The translations under genes and the position numbers were made by a program. A model generated the notes under the pieces. The model saw only the letters and a list, made by a program, of their open reading frames with translations, made no database searches and was not told the DNA's origin. A stretch of DNA of 48,841 nucleotides from Alphaproteobacteria bacterium. Its GTDB lineage: Bacteria > Pseudomonadota > Alphaproteobacteria > Rhodobacterales > Rhodobacteraceae. Every line of letters starts with the position of its first letter. Position 1 is the stretch's first letter. Where the stretch lies: the NCBI GenBank assembly GCA_030425145.1, contig JAUHVK010000031.1, forward strand, positions 1-48,841, given 5' to 3'. Positions 41,401-48,753 of this stretch are shown here, piece by piece.

Positions 41401-42730
41401 GGGCGTCATGCGCCATGATGATGGTTTCCAGCTGCGCCTCGGAGAGATCCCCCTCCTCGATCAACCGTGCGGGCAGGCGCAAGTTATCACTGCCCGTGTT
41501 TGAGGGCATGGGCGGGGCAACCGAGGCCATGGCGATGCTTTCAACGAGCGGCGTGGGATGTTCCTGCGCACCCGCGATCTCGATCCGTTGCGGACGGTAG
41601 CGCGCATAGATATCCGAGATCGGCGTGTTATCACGGGGGGCCTCAAAGCTTGTGAAGCTGAGCGGGCGGACGGCATTGGCCTGGGGTTTGGAAGCGGCAA
41701 CAGGCGCAGCCGCGGTCTTGCGCGGGGCAGAGGATGGAACGGTCGGCCGAGCATGAGGGATCGCTTCAACCCGTTGGGCCGGGCGCATCTCGGTCCGTGT
41801 TGCGGCCACGGCATCGACATATGCCAAGGCTTCATTCAGATCCCGCACAGGGACGCGGATCATTTCGCCGTCCTCCTGCACCTTGTCGAAGACCATCAGC
41901 TGGGTTTCGACAGAGGTGCCAAGCTTGCGGTAGACCTGCCCCGGCATCGTCAGCGCCAAGCGCGGCGTCAGGAGACCGCAGGCGCGGGACCAATGCGCGG
42001 CATCGCGTTCGGGCGTGAACCCCGGCGGCATGATCGCCACCAGCCGCCCACCGGGCGCGAGACGCTTGGCAGCCGCGATGAGATGTTTGGCGGCGATGTG
42101 CTTGTCCCGCGACCGATCGACCGAGGAAGCGAAGGGCGGATTCATCACCACGACGTCGGGTAGAACCGGCGTCTGCAGCAGATCATCGATATGCTCCCCG
42201 TCATGGCCTGTCACCTCGCCGCCGAAAACCGCGCGCAGGAGGCGCTGGCGAAAGGGGTCGATCTCGTTGAGCACAAGCGTGGCACCGGCCCGGGCGGCGA
42301 AAGCGGCCAGGGCACCGGTGCCAGCCGAGGGCTCCAGCACGGTCTCGCCCTTGCGGATCGCCGCAGCCCGCAAGACCAGCGCCGCAAATGGCAACGGCGT
42401 GGAGAACTGCTGCAAACGGATTTGCTGCTCCGACCGGCGCGTTTCCGTCAGGAGACGTGACGCAAGGAGTTTTGCGGCAGAGTAATCATCCTCACTGTTG
42501 TCGCCACGTAGCAGCGCCTGCACAGCCGCGGCCTGCATCAGGTCATAGGCCTTCCGCCAGTCCCAGGCGCCCCCGGTATCACTGCCATGAAACGTCTCGC
42601 GCATGATGCGCGCGAGCGCTGAGCTACGCAGGGGTTGGTGGTCGATCTCCGCGCCGATTTGTGCGATGGCATTTGCGAGATCAGTGTCAGAGATTGGGAA
42701 AGCCGGGTTTGCCGGTTTGGGCTTGGACAT
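38468..42730 (-). CDS. Strawberry-notch-like helicase with N-terminal adenine methyltransferase
   Basis: A 1420-aa protein with two enzymatic parts. N-terminal methyltransferase: SAM motif EPSAGTGAL (133-141) and the N6-adenine catalytic NPPF (197-200). Helicase: Walker A GDGTGCGKGR (480-489), DEAH (588-591), then SVHNLAYAAR and the C-terminal helicase domain with FSDAGGTGRSYHAA and GLGRTHRSAQ (motif VI), as in strawberry-notch and SNF2-related proteins. Conjugative plasmids of this group nearly always carry it. Phage P1 DarB has the same methylase-helicase order and protects incoming DNA from type I restriction; a similar role is inferred. The ATG at 42730 is chosen from the start of similarity (MSKPKP); 14 upstream codons are possible. 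Confidence 0.9.
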   Translation of the reverse strand: MSKPKPANPAFPISDTDLANAIAQIGAEIDHQPLRSSALARIMRETFHGSDTGGAWDWRKAYDLMQAAAVQALLRGDNSEDDYSAAKLLASRLLTETRRSEQQIRLQQFSTPLPFAALVLRAAAIRKGETVLEPSAGTGALAAFAARAGATLVLNEIDPFRQRLLRAVFGGEVTGHDGEHIDDLLQTPVLPDVVVMNPPFASSVDRSRDKHIAAKHLIAAAKRLAPGGRLVAIMPPGFTPERDAAHWSRACGLLTPRLALTMPGQVYRKLGTSVETQLMVFDKVQEDGEMIRVPVRDLNEALAYVDAVAATRTEMRPAQRVEAIPHARPTVPSSAPRKTAAAPVAASKPQANAVRPLSFTSFEAPRDNTPISDIYARYRPQRIEIAGAQEHPTPLVESIAMASVAPPMPSNTGSDNLRLPARLIEEGDLSEAQLETIIMAHDAHGRDLPGRFTIDDDQTKLTRADDDPDARAYRLGYFLGDGTGCGKGRECAGLILVNWLAGRRKAIWVSKSATLIEDAIRDWTDLGGSPADIQPLSKWKPDQPVPMGDGILFVTYATLRSAGKCGTTRLSQILAWMGEDFDGVLAFDEAHAMQNAAGSEEGRGIKPSQQGLAGLRLQLAAPRARVFYISATGATSVHNLAYAARLGLWGQGPEYPFPSRESFVSAMEAGGVAAMEVVARDLKTLGLYTARALSFDGVEYDVLEHALTPAQIEIYDAYAGAFRTIHHNLEAALTATGVNDASGETNASAARASAKSRFESTKQRFFNHLLMGMKAPTIIRAIADDLAAGNACVIQVVSTGESLLKRRLEAMDPEDELVEGALTPRDYVLGYLEQAFPIHAQKLVEIDGNMVAVPLRDETGALVVSREALALRDAAMMELMTLAPIPSALDQILWAFGDEAVAEVTGRSIRPIKAEDGQLFIEKRSASSNSSETQAFMDGEKDILIFSDAGGTGRSYHAAQTAKNQKRRRHYLLEPGWRADAAIQGLGRTHRSAQVSAPFFRVCTSDVHGEKRFTSTIAKRLDQLGALTKGQRETGSQGMFREEDNLESPIARAALRGYFADLAAGRAEAMSYESFTDWTALRLIDKDGVLLEELPPIQRFLNRVLALPIHMQNALFAEFMRRIADQTERARAAGTLDLGVETLRGEKIEQVSTEDLWTCPKSGAVTRIIGLEVTDPVHVLDAEEAMSRNPDKLPMVNRASGRAALISARPMQMYDEDIVTLMRKVVRPNGSSYLEETRFESSAWEDIGKPEFSRLWDAEAASLPKTTTTKLYLLTGLLLPIWKDIPTTNERIYRVTPDGAKAMIGRTLSEEGAAALRARFLVSNPQTPQEMLTAALGTTAPVDLGRGLTLTRRRVAGEMRLELGGADRGMIEGLKAMGCFTEIIAFQLRVFLPHGDGIDTGSILARIVGQEAARAAEQAA

Positions 42731-42772
42731 GGGGATTTTCCTTTGGATCAGGGTCTGAATTCCAAAGGACAA

Positions 42773-42794
42773 AAAGCCCGCTTTCGCTTTTCAG
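42773..42794. repeat. Copy 3 of a short intergenic hairpin repeat
   Basis: This copy lies between the PaaA2-like antitoxin gene and the helicase gene. On the minus strand AAAAGC and GCTTTT pair across an 8-nt loop and are followed by TTG, which is the layout of a small rho-independent terminator. Confidence 0.6.
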
Positions 42795-42833
42795 GGTGAC
42801 GGGGGTCAGACCGCGCTGACCTCCAAGGCTTGG

Positions 42834-42986
42834 TCAGGACTTGGGTTCGACCTGCCGCTTTGCATCAATCAATGCCTGTGCGGCCTGCATCACCTGAACC
42901 TGAGATGTTCCCGAGCGTGCATCCTCCAGCGCGGCCTGCACCTTCGCGCGAAACCACGCGTCATACGAATTGACATCAGCCGCCAC
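42834..42986 (-). CDS. PaaA2-like antitoxin / stability determinant
   Basis: A 50-aa protein: VNSYDAWFRAKVQAALEDARSGTS then VMQAAQALIDAKRQ. The SYDAWFRAKVQ block is the hallmark of PaaA2-type antitoxins, which neutralise ParE/RelE-family toxins. The GTG at 42986 has a good ribosome site (GAGGAGC). The usual ParE toxin gene is missing from this strand nearby, so it may be an orphan or pair with a toxin elsewhere. It overlaps the small frame upstream by 11 nt. Confidence 0.75.
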   Translation of the reverse strand: MAADVNSYDAWFRAKVQAALEDARSGTSQVQVMQAAQALIDAKRQVEPKS

Positions 42987-43140
42987 GGAAATGCTCCTCG
43001 AGCCCGATATCCAGCAGCTTGCCGAGGTCATCGGGCATGTCTGCAACGTGCACAGCAATTGGGAAACGGTGCCCCGTCAGGTCAGGCGCGCATTGCTCCT
43101 CTAGCCCGAGGTGCTGCCTATCCTTTTCCGCCTCAATCAT
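42976..43140 (-). CDS. Possible 54-aa protein overlapping the antitoxin gene
   Basis: A short frame starting at ATG 43140 with GGAGAAA 9 nt before it. The product is acidic (MIEAEKDRQHLGLEEQ..., then MPDDLGKLLDIGLEEHF). The last 11 nt overlap the antitoxin GTG start, so translation of one could lead into the other. I recognise no family. It could instead be the decayed front of the antitoxin unit. Confidence 0.35.
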   Translation of the reverse strand: MIEAEKDRQHLGLEEQCAPDLTGHRFPIAVHVADMPDDLGKLLDIGLEEHFRGG

Positions 43141-43234
43141 TGTGCTTTCTCCGACCGTATTATCAGCCGATGCTACATCTTCCAGCGGGGCGTCGTAAAC
43201 GATAATGCCAAAGGGTCACAGCAAGCTGGCCCAC

Positions 43235-43753
43235 TTACCGATCGGGCACCGCTTCAAGGGAAGTTTCGAACCGCTTGCCCGCCGCTGCAGCTTCTTTCAA
43301 GAGCGCGTCGAAATTGTCAGGTGGATTGCCTTCTTCCAACATCCCTTTGAACGTCGCATAGGCATCCGTCTTGCTGCCATAGGCGCGCAGGGTCTTGTCG
43401 TCGTTCACCCAAGCCACCACGATGACCTTCGCATCCCTGTTGAACCGATAGAACAGCCGATACTGCTGGAAGAATTTCGCCCGGAACCAGTGCTTGCGGT
43501 GATCGCCGAGTGTGCCGCCTTGCCGGAAGGCGGCGGCACCCGGATCTGCCGGTATGGCCTCGGTGACCAGCTTGAAGATGGCGGCAAGCCGTTTCGTCGG
43601 GTTTTTCTTGCGCCAGGTCTTAGGATCGCGTGCCTTACGCGCCTCGACCTCCAGGGTCAGCCCTTCGAGCTGATCCAGAAAGAGCGGATGCGCATAAATC
43701 GACCATCCGTTTACGACAAGGGGCGCCCCTGCGGGCACGGTATCGCCGGTCAT
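43235..43753 (-). CDS. yhaV: YhaV-family ribonuclease toxin
   Basis: A 172-aa RelE-superfamily ribonuclease, the toxin of the PrlF-YhaV module. It matches YhaV in length and pattern: GWSIYAHPLFLDQLEGLTLEVEA, then PGAAAFRQGGTLGDHRKHWFRAKFFQQYRLFYRFN and VVAWVNDDKTLRAYG, with the basic residues (R, K, H) expected for RNA cleavage. The start overlaps the stop of the prlF gene by 4 nt. The pair would act as a stability module by post-segregational killing. Confidence 0.93.
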   Translation of the reverse strand: MTGDTVPAGAPLVVNGWSIYAHPLFLDQLEGLTLEVEARKARDPKTWRKKNPTKRLAAIFKLVTEAIPADPGAAAFRQGGTLGDHRKHWFRAKFFQQYRLFYRFNRDAKVIVVAWVNDDKTLRAYGSKTDAYATFKGMLEEGNPPDNFDALLKEAAAAGKRFETSLEAVPDR

Positions 43754-44076
43754 TCATCCTCGAGCGATAGCGGCGCATCGAGATCGATGTCAACGTCTCC
43801 GACCAGTGCTGCAAGACGGTCATGCAAAGCCCCATCGAACGCCCGAATGCGATCCGGATGCGCCTTGATATCGGCCTCGACAAAATCGAGAAAGGCGCCG
43901 AGCGCGGGATCATCCTCGTCGCTGCGCACGGGCTCGATATAGACCCTGCCACTCGGCTCGGTGCAGTAACGAATCTGGTCGCCCTTGCCCAGCTTGAGCT
44001 GTTTGCGCACACCCGCCGGCACGGTCGTCTGATACCGATCCGTGAGTTTCGAGACATCTTGTGCGAGGGCTGTCAT
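43750..44076 (-). CDS. prlF: PrlF-family antitoxin
   Basis: A 108-aa antitoxin with an N-terminal SpoVT/AbrB-type DNA-binding fold (LTDRYQTTVPAGVRKQLKLGKGDQIRY, residues about 11-40) and an acidic C-terminus that should bind the toxin. PrlF represses its own operon. A ribosome site AGGAGAC is present 7 nt before ATG. Overlaps yhaV by 4 nt. Confidence 0.93.
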   Translation of the reverse strand: MTALAQDVSKLTDRYQTTVPAGVRKQLKLGKGDQIRYCTEPSGRVYIEPVRSDEDDPALGAFLDFVEADIKAHPDRIRAFDGALHDRLAALVGDVDIDLDAPLSLEDE

Positions 44077-44200
44077 GGCAGTCTCCTGAAGAAAAGGGGC
44101 TTTGCTGCCCGCGATAGGTAATGCATTTGCATTGCCTTGTCAAGACAAGCCGCAGCATCTGCTGTCGCCGGGCAGGTCGATGAACCGTCCGGCGCAGGAC

Positions 44201-44854
44201 CTAATTTCGCCCCGCAAGAAACTCCGCCAGCACCGGGCTAGCCGCACCTTTCGCGGAGCTGAGCAGCTCCGAGCCCGCAAGCGAGGCCTTCGACAGGCGT
44301 ACGAGCCCACCAGTTTCCTCGATGCGGTAGCAGCGGCGCTTTTGTCGCCCGCGCCTGTAGTGGGTCGCGGTGACAATCTGGCAGGTACTGCCATCGGTGA
44401 GCGTCACAGGTGCTGCGAGCTTGATCTTGTCGCCTTCCTCGTAGTCCGGGATCGCAGCCCAGTCCTGGCAGCGCTGGCGCCAGGCATGAGCATAGCTGTC
44501 TGGGTCTTTCAGCTCGGACAGCAGGGCCAATAGGCTCAGTGGCGCGCGGGATTCGACCGGTCCCGCGCTTTCCTCCATGTCCTTGTAGCCCCAGCAGCCG
44601 TCATCGTATCGGGTGAGGAAGACAGCCCCGAAAGTGATCGAGCCGTCAGGATCGGTGACATAGGTCGCGTCTTCGACAGGGGTGCCGTCGATATTTGCGA
44701 CCTTTGCCGCCGCGTACCAGGTGGAGCCGACCTTGCAGGCCTTGACCAATTCGGTTCTGCGCGTTTCGCCCTCGAAGGTGCAGAGCCGGGCAATCTCCGC
44801 TTTCTCATCCGCGTAGGTCTGGACGCGGCCGTCGGTATAGAAGAGCCAACCCAT
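44201..44854 (-). CDS. DUF6927-like protein
   Basis: A 217-aa protein beginning MGWLFYTDGRVQTYADEKAEIARLC, with STWYAAAK, ITFGAVFLTRYDDGCWGYKDMEESAGP and a C-terminal KRRCYRIEETGG. This is the DUF6927 pattern, found on alphaproteobacterial conjugative elements. Function unknown. AAGGACT stands 7 nt ahead of the start. Confidence 0.8.
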   Translation of the reverse strand: MGWLFYTDGRVQTYADEKAEIARLCTFEGETRRTELVKACKVGSTWYAAAKVANIDGTPVEDATYVTDPDGSITFGAVFLTRYDDGCWGYKDMEESAGPVESRAPLSLLALLSELKDPDSYAHAWRQRCQDWAAIPDYEEGDKIKLAAPVTLTDGSTCQIVTATHYRRGRQKRRCYRIEETGGLVRLSKASLAGSELLSSAKGAASPVLAEFLAGRN

Positions 44855-44956
44855 TTCAGAGTCCTTTCTCTTATTGGGGAAATTGTTGTCGCCAATGTCC
44901 CGAGAGGGCCGCAGGCCTGGCAGGGTATTGGCGATGCTTGTTTGAGAAAGGGCGCG

Positions 44957-45550
44957 TTACGCCGCCCTCCGGTCATCGATTTCCATCAGGGCATCGAGCG
45001 GCACGCGGTAGGGCTGCATGGCGTCGAAATCCTCGCAATTGCCGCAGTTCTGCACGATCGCGAAGGTGTCGCAGGCATCCTTGAGAATGACCCGGAAGGT
45101 GCCGCCGAGGCCCGAGGGCACCTCGTAGGTCCCGCCGATGAGATAGTCCGAGGCCCGGCGCACGAAGACGCGGATGCTGTGGCCATCGGTGGCGAGCCGG
45201 ACCGTCCCTTGGCCACGGTCGATGAGCACCTGCACATCGTCGAGAATGTCCGTGTAGAACTGGCCGGTCAGATCGCGAAACGCCATGCGGCGCTGCGCCA
45301 TCCAGTCGGTGTCCCGGAACGGGTTCATGCCGTCGGCGAAGGCGAAGGAGGGATCGGCCTGTTCGGTGGTGACGATACGGGTGGTCGTGCCATCGATGCC
45401 GTTCGAGCGCAGATGCACGCCATTGCCGACGATGAGGATCAGGGCGGGCCTGTCCACCGGTCCGTTCCAGTTGGGCAGGAAGGTCTTGCAGGCACGCGCA
45501 TGTGCGATTTGCGCCGCAACAGCGGAGGCAGAGAACTTGAGAATAGCCAT
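44957..45550 (-). CDS. Conserved hypothetical protein of the conjugative backbone
   Basis: A 197-aa soluble protein with no signal peptide. A central part runs DRPALILIVGNGVHLRSNG...TTRIVTTEQADPSF and the C-terminal part has YEVPSGLGGTFRVILKDACDTFAIVQNCGNCEDFDAM. The CGNC pair could bind metal. I do not recognise a family. It stands between the ParB-like gene and the DUF6927 gene in the same direction. Confidence 0.7.
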   Translation of the reverse strand: MAILKFSASAVAAQIAHARACKTFLPNWNGPVDRPALILIVGNGVHLRSNGIDGTTTRIVTTEQADPSFAFADGMNPFRDTDWMAQRRMAFRDLTGQFYTDILDDVQVLIDRGQGTVRLATDGHSIRVFVRRASDYLIGGTYEVPSGLGGTFRVILKDACDTFAIVQNCGNCEDFDAMQPYRVPLDALMEIDDRRAA

Positions 45551-45622
45551 GGGGATGTCTTTCTGTTCGGTTTGGAAGGGTCGACCCGCGCGGGGAATGC
45601 CTCGCGCGGGTCGCGTGAGGAC

Positions 45623-47605
45623 TCAGGCCGCTTGCGCGACCTCGCTGTCAGGCTCGGGGGTTTCCGCAGCGGGCTCCGACTCGTCACAGGCGACACCGGC
45701 GGTCTGCATCATGGGCGGGCACCAGGCGGCCACGGCAGCGCGCTGCGCGTCCGTGAGCGTGGCGAAGGGCTCGGCGAAGAGCTTGTCACAAAAGGCGACG
45801 ATCTCCTTCTTGCTCGACGAGGCCAGCGTCACCGCCTCCTGGGCGAGACCCAGATCCTCGCCGAGGATCTTCAGGAGCCAAGCCTTCTTGAAGCGGTTGA
45901 AGAGCGCCGCATTCGGCGTCCAATACGCGCGGATGTCGGGCATGATCTCGATCTCGAACGCATGCATCAGGCTATCGCGTTGGCGGTCCCGGGCAAAACA
46001 GGACTGCGTGGTGCTGGCCGTCGCATAGGCCACGAGCTTGGCCTTCTCACCCGCTTCGAGCGCGCGAAACGCCGCGAACTGATCCGCGGGCGGGCGGGTG
46101 TCATCGAGCCACGAGAGGTCAAGCGCATCATGCGCCACCGCCGCCTGCTCAAGCGAGGTGCCATCGATCTCGTCCATCTTGGCATGGCTGCGGTATTCCT
46201 TGCGGGCATCGACCTTGATCGCCTGCGTAACACTCATGCCGCTGGCCAGAACATCACTGACCAGCTTGAAGAGCGTCAGATCGAGCGTGGCCTCCGGATG
46301 CAGCGCCATCGCAGCGCCAAGGGCCATGGCCCGCTCTGTCTTAAGGTCCTCGGCTAGTGAGGCCGGGTAGGTGATTTCGCCGGCGTCCGGGGCCTCCTCC
46401 CCGGTCGGGCTAGGCGAGGAGCCGCGTGCGCCCTCCTCTTTGACGGTGTCTTCCGGGCGGACGAGGCCAACATGGAGGGTCACCTGCCCGCCCGACCAGG
46501 ACGCGATCACCCCAGACCGCGCGAGGTCCTCGGCGCTGTAGGCCTCCTGCAGATCGCGCGCTTCCTCTTCCAAGGCGTCCACGCGCTCGTAAAGGGCATT
46601 GTAGGCACCGTCCTCGAGCCCCTCATTCTCCATCTCGAGCTGCAATTTCTCGAGCTCTGCAGTGATCTCATCGATGCGCTTCTGGGCGGTCTCGTCGGGC
46701 TCAATCGGGCCGGGATAGACGCGGCCATAGTCGGCCATGGTCGCGTAATCATAGCGCACCATCGCATCGGCCCAAGCAAAGCCTAGCTTCATACGGGCCT
46801 CTTCGGCGGCGGCACCGAGCTTCTCGAGCAGGATGGTTTCGACCAGCGCTGCATCCTCCAGCACGGAATGCTCTTCCAGAAGGTCAGCTGCGACGGCACC
46901 GCCACGCGCCTCGTAGTCTTCGCGCACGAAAGCCCCGATATCATCGCTGACCTGCACGCCGCGGGATTTGAGGGCCTGACGGACGGTATAGGCCTGCAGA
47001 TAGCCGCCGTCCTTCGTGAGCGCCTCGAAGACCTCGCGCTGCGCCTCCTGGCTCGGGTGCTCGGCGAAGGCCTTCATCGTGTCGAGCGTGATCACCTTGC
47101 CCCGCGCCGCGGCGCGGATGTCGGGGTGTATCAGGCCATAGCGCAACCGGCCTTTCACGGCGGCCACCGTGGTGCCGAAGGTCTTTGCGATCGTCTCGGG
47201 CGTCTGGCCATCGACCTCCATCATCCGCGCGAAAGCCTCGAACTCGTCGATTGCGTTCATCGGTGCCTGGGTGATGTTCTCGGCGAGCGACAGCGCCGTG
47301 GTAACGTCGCAGTCTTCCGGCACGAGGCGGCAGTCCACCTTGGTCTTCGCCGTGAACCCCTTGGTGGCCTTGTCGGCGATCAGCTCCTTCAGCGCGGCAT
47401 GGCGTCGGCCACCGGCGAGGACAGCATATTTGCCGTCAAGCTTCTGGACGAGGAGCGGCTGGAGCAGGCCCAGCACAGCGATGCTGGCCTTCAGATGCGC
47501 GATGTTCTCAGGGTCATAAGTTTCCGGCGCGTTGCTGCGCACATTCGCGGGATGCGGGACCAGATCGCCGATGGCGACGGTGAGAGGGGCAAAGCTTGTG
47601 GTCAT
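45623..47605 (-). CDS. ParB/RepB/KorB-family partition-like protein
   Basis: A 660-aa protein with a full ParB N-terminal nuclease-like domain (LTVAIGDLVPHPANVRS, LGLLQPLLVQ, LAGGRRHAALKEL), an ALSLAENITQAPMNAIDEFEAF segment and a helix-turn-helix around TPETIAKTFGTTVAAVKGRLR. The remaining 450 residues include a charged coiled-coil region (EITAELEKLQLEMENEG...) and a C-terminal domain of unknown role. It is much larger than usual ParB (about 300 aa), like the large ParB-type proteins of conjugative elements that need not have a ParA. No parA gene is present next to it. Confidence 0.88.
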   Translation of the reverse strand: MTTSFAPLTVAIGDLVPHPANVRSNAPETYDPENIAHLKASIAVLGLLQPLLVQKLDGKYAVLAGGRRHAALKELIADKATKGFTAKTKVDCRLVPEDCDVTTALSLAENITQAPMNAIDEFEAFARMMEVDGQTPETIAKTFGTTVAAVKGRLRYGLIHPDIRAAARGKVITLDTMKAFAEHPSQEAQREVFEALTKDGGYLQAYTVRQALKSRGVQVSDDIGAFVREDYEARGGAVAADLLEEHSVLEDAALVETILLEKLGAAAEEARMKLGFAWADAMVRYDYATMADYGRVYPGPIEPDETAQKRIDEITAELEKLQLEMENEGLEDGAYNALYERVDALEEEARDLQEAYSAEDLARSGVIASWSGGQVTLHVGLVRPEDTVKEEGARGSSPSPTGEEAPDAGEITYPASLAEDLKTERAMALGAAMALHPEATLDLTLFKLVSDVLASGMSVTQAIKVDARKEYRSHAKMDEIDGTSLEQAAVAHDALDLSWLDDTRPPADQFAAFRALEAGEKAKLVAYATASTTQSCFARDRQRDSLMHAFEIEIMPDIRAYWTPNAALFNRFKKAWLLKILGEDLGLAQEAVTLASSSKKEIVAFCDKLFAEPFATLTDAQRAAVAAWCPPMMQTAGVACDESEPAAETPEPDSEVAQAA

Positions 47606-47690
47606 GGGATATCCTTCCAGGTGGGTGAGGTGTGGCCCGCGCGCTCACGCGCGTGACCAATCCCCGGCTTCAGGGATCACCACGACAAAA

Positions 47691-47722
47691 GGCCCACTCT
47701 CCCTTTGAGGGGTCAGTGGGCC
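47691..47722 (-). terminator. Terminator after the truncated gene
   Basis: GGCCCACT (47691-47698) and AGTGGGCC (47715-47722) form an 8-bp stem; on the minus strand the second arm is followed by TTTTG. It lies 42 nt beyond the stop at 47764, which supports a real gene there, and upstream of the ParB-like gene. Confidence 0.7.
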
Positions 47723-47763
47723 TTCATCGCCTGGGGTTTCAGGAGGGGGTGTCCCCTGCCCTT

Positions 47764-47880
47764 CTACCAGTCGCGCGCCAGCATGATGGTCAGCACGCGC
47801 ATGGTGGTGGCGGGATTGTCCGGGGTCTCAGCCCCGTAGCGGAAATCCGAGTCTGCCTCATAGAAGTTTCCATGCAGGAG
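47764..47880 (-). pseudogene. C-terminal remnant of an unidentified gene
   Basis: The minus-strand frame ends FYEADSDFRYGAETPDNPATTMRVL...ARDW with a stop at 47764. The codon pattern is GC-rich and gene-like until about 47880, where it runs into the IS110-family element. The terminator at 47691-47722 sits in the right place for it. I read it as the end of a backbone gene cut by the insertion sequence; the family is unknown to me. Confidence 0.45.
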
Positions 47881-48714
47881 GTTGCGCGAACCGGATAGGT
47901 TGGTCGCATATTCACCAGAAGGGAGATTTCTACGATGACGACGTGGACGACACCGGCAACGTGTTTTGTTGCCATTGACCTCAGTAAATCGAAATGGCTC
48001 GTGGCGGTTGATGCCCCGCACCTGGCGAAAGTCAAATCGGTTCGGCTTGCTGGCTTCGATACAGGCGGGCTTCTTGACCTTGTGAACAGAACAGTCGCTG
48101 ACGCCAAAGCATCTTGTGGATCTGATCAACGCGCCGTGATTTGCTTTGAAACGGGCTACGATGGGTTCTGGTTGCAAAGACTGCTCACCAATGAAGGCAT
48201 CGAGACTTTGGTTGTTGACCCGACCAGCTTTCTTGTTAATCGCAGGGCCAGAAGGGTAAAGACGGACAGGGTCGATGCTGAAGGCATGGTTGTCCTTCTG
48301 AAGAACTATAGCCTTGGTGATCGAAAGGCATTCCGCACCGTGCGTGTCCCAACCGTTGCGGAAGAGGATGCCAAGCGATTCCACCGAGAGCGCAAACGGA
48401 TGATGGGAGAACGAACGGGTCACATCAATCGCATCAGGGCATTGCTGGCCTTGCAAGGCGTCAGACATATCAATCCGGCTGTCACAACTTGGCGCAAGCG
48501 GTTGGAAGGTCTTGAAACCGCCGACGGTCGCTGTTTTCCACGTCAACTGATGCGCGAAATCGTGCGTTCCTTTGAGCGGCTTGAGCTGTTGAACAGCATG
48601 ATCAAAGCTCTGGAACGGGAACGAGATGAAGCTCTCTGCGCTGAGCCAGAGTATTTCCCCGAGCATGAAAAAGCTGCGCTCCTCGAACGGGTTCGCGGTG
48701 TGGGCCGCCATAGT
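47881..48714 (+). mobile_element. IS110-family element, right end lost
   Basis: The transposase begins at 47935 with leader AAGGGAGA. The left end of the element lies a little before it, around 47880, judged from the break in the minus-strand gene. At about 48714 the sequence changes to that of an IS3-family element. IS110 elements have no long inverted repeats, so the exact left end cannot be fixed from this copy. Confidence 0.6.
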
Positions 48715-48753
48715 GTGAGCTACTCCCCATTTATTGGACAGGTTCTGGCGTAA
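47935..48753 (+). pseudogene. IS110-family transposase, 3' truncated
   Basis: The DEDD catalytic domain of IS110-type recombinases is present: FVAIDLSKSKW near the N-terminus, ICFETGYDGFWLQRLL, VDPTSFLV and VKTDRVDAEGMV. The C-terminal transposase_20 region with the active serine starts (LLERVRGVGRHS) and is then replaced by 12 unrelated residues encoded by the neighbouring IS3-family end. Full-length proteins have about 340-400 aa; this one has 272. It is therefore inactive. Confidence 0.85.

Noticed and set aside
47764-48711. A 315-aa minus-strand gene running through the IS110 transposase
   Set aside because: Only the last 40 codons look coding. The rest is antisense to the transposase with its catalytic motifs on the plus strand.
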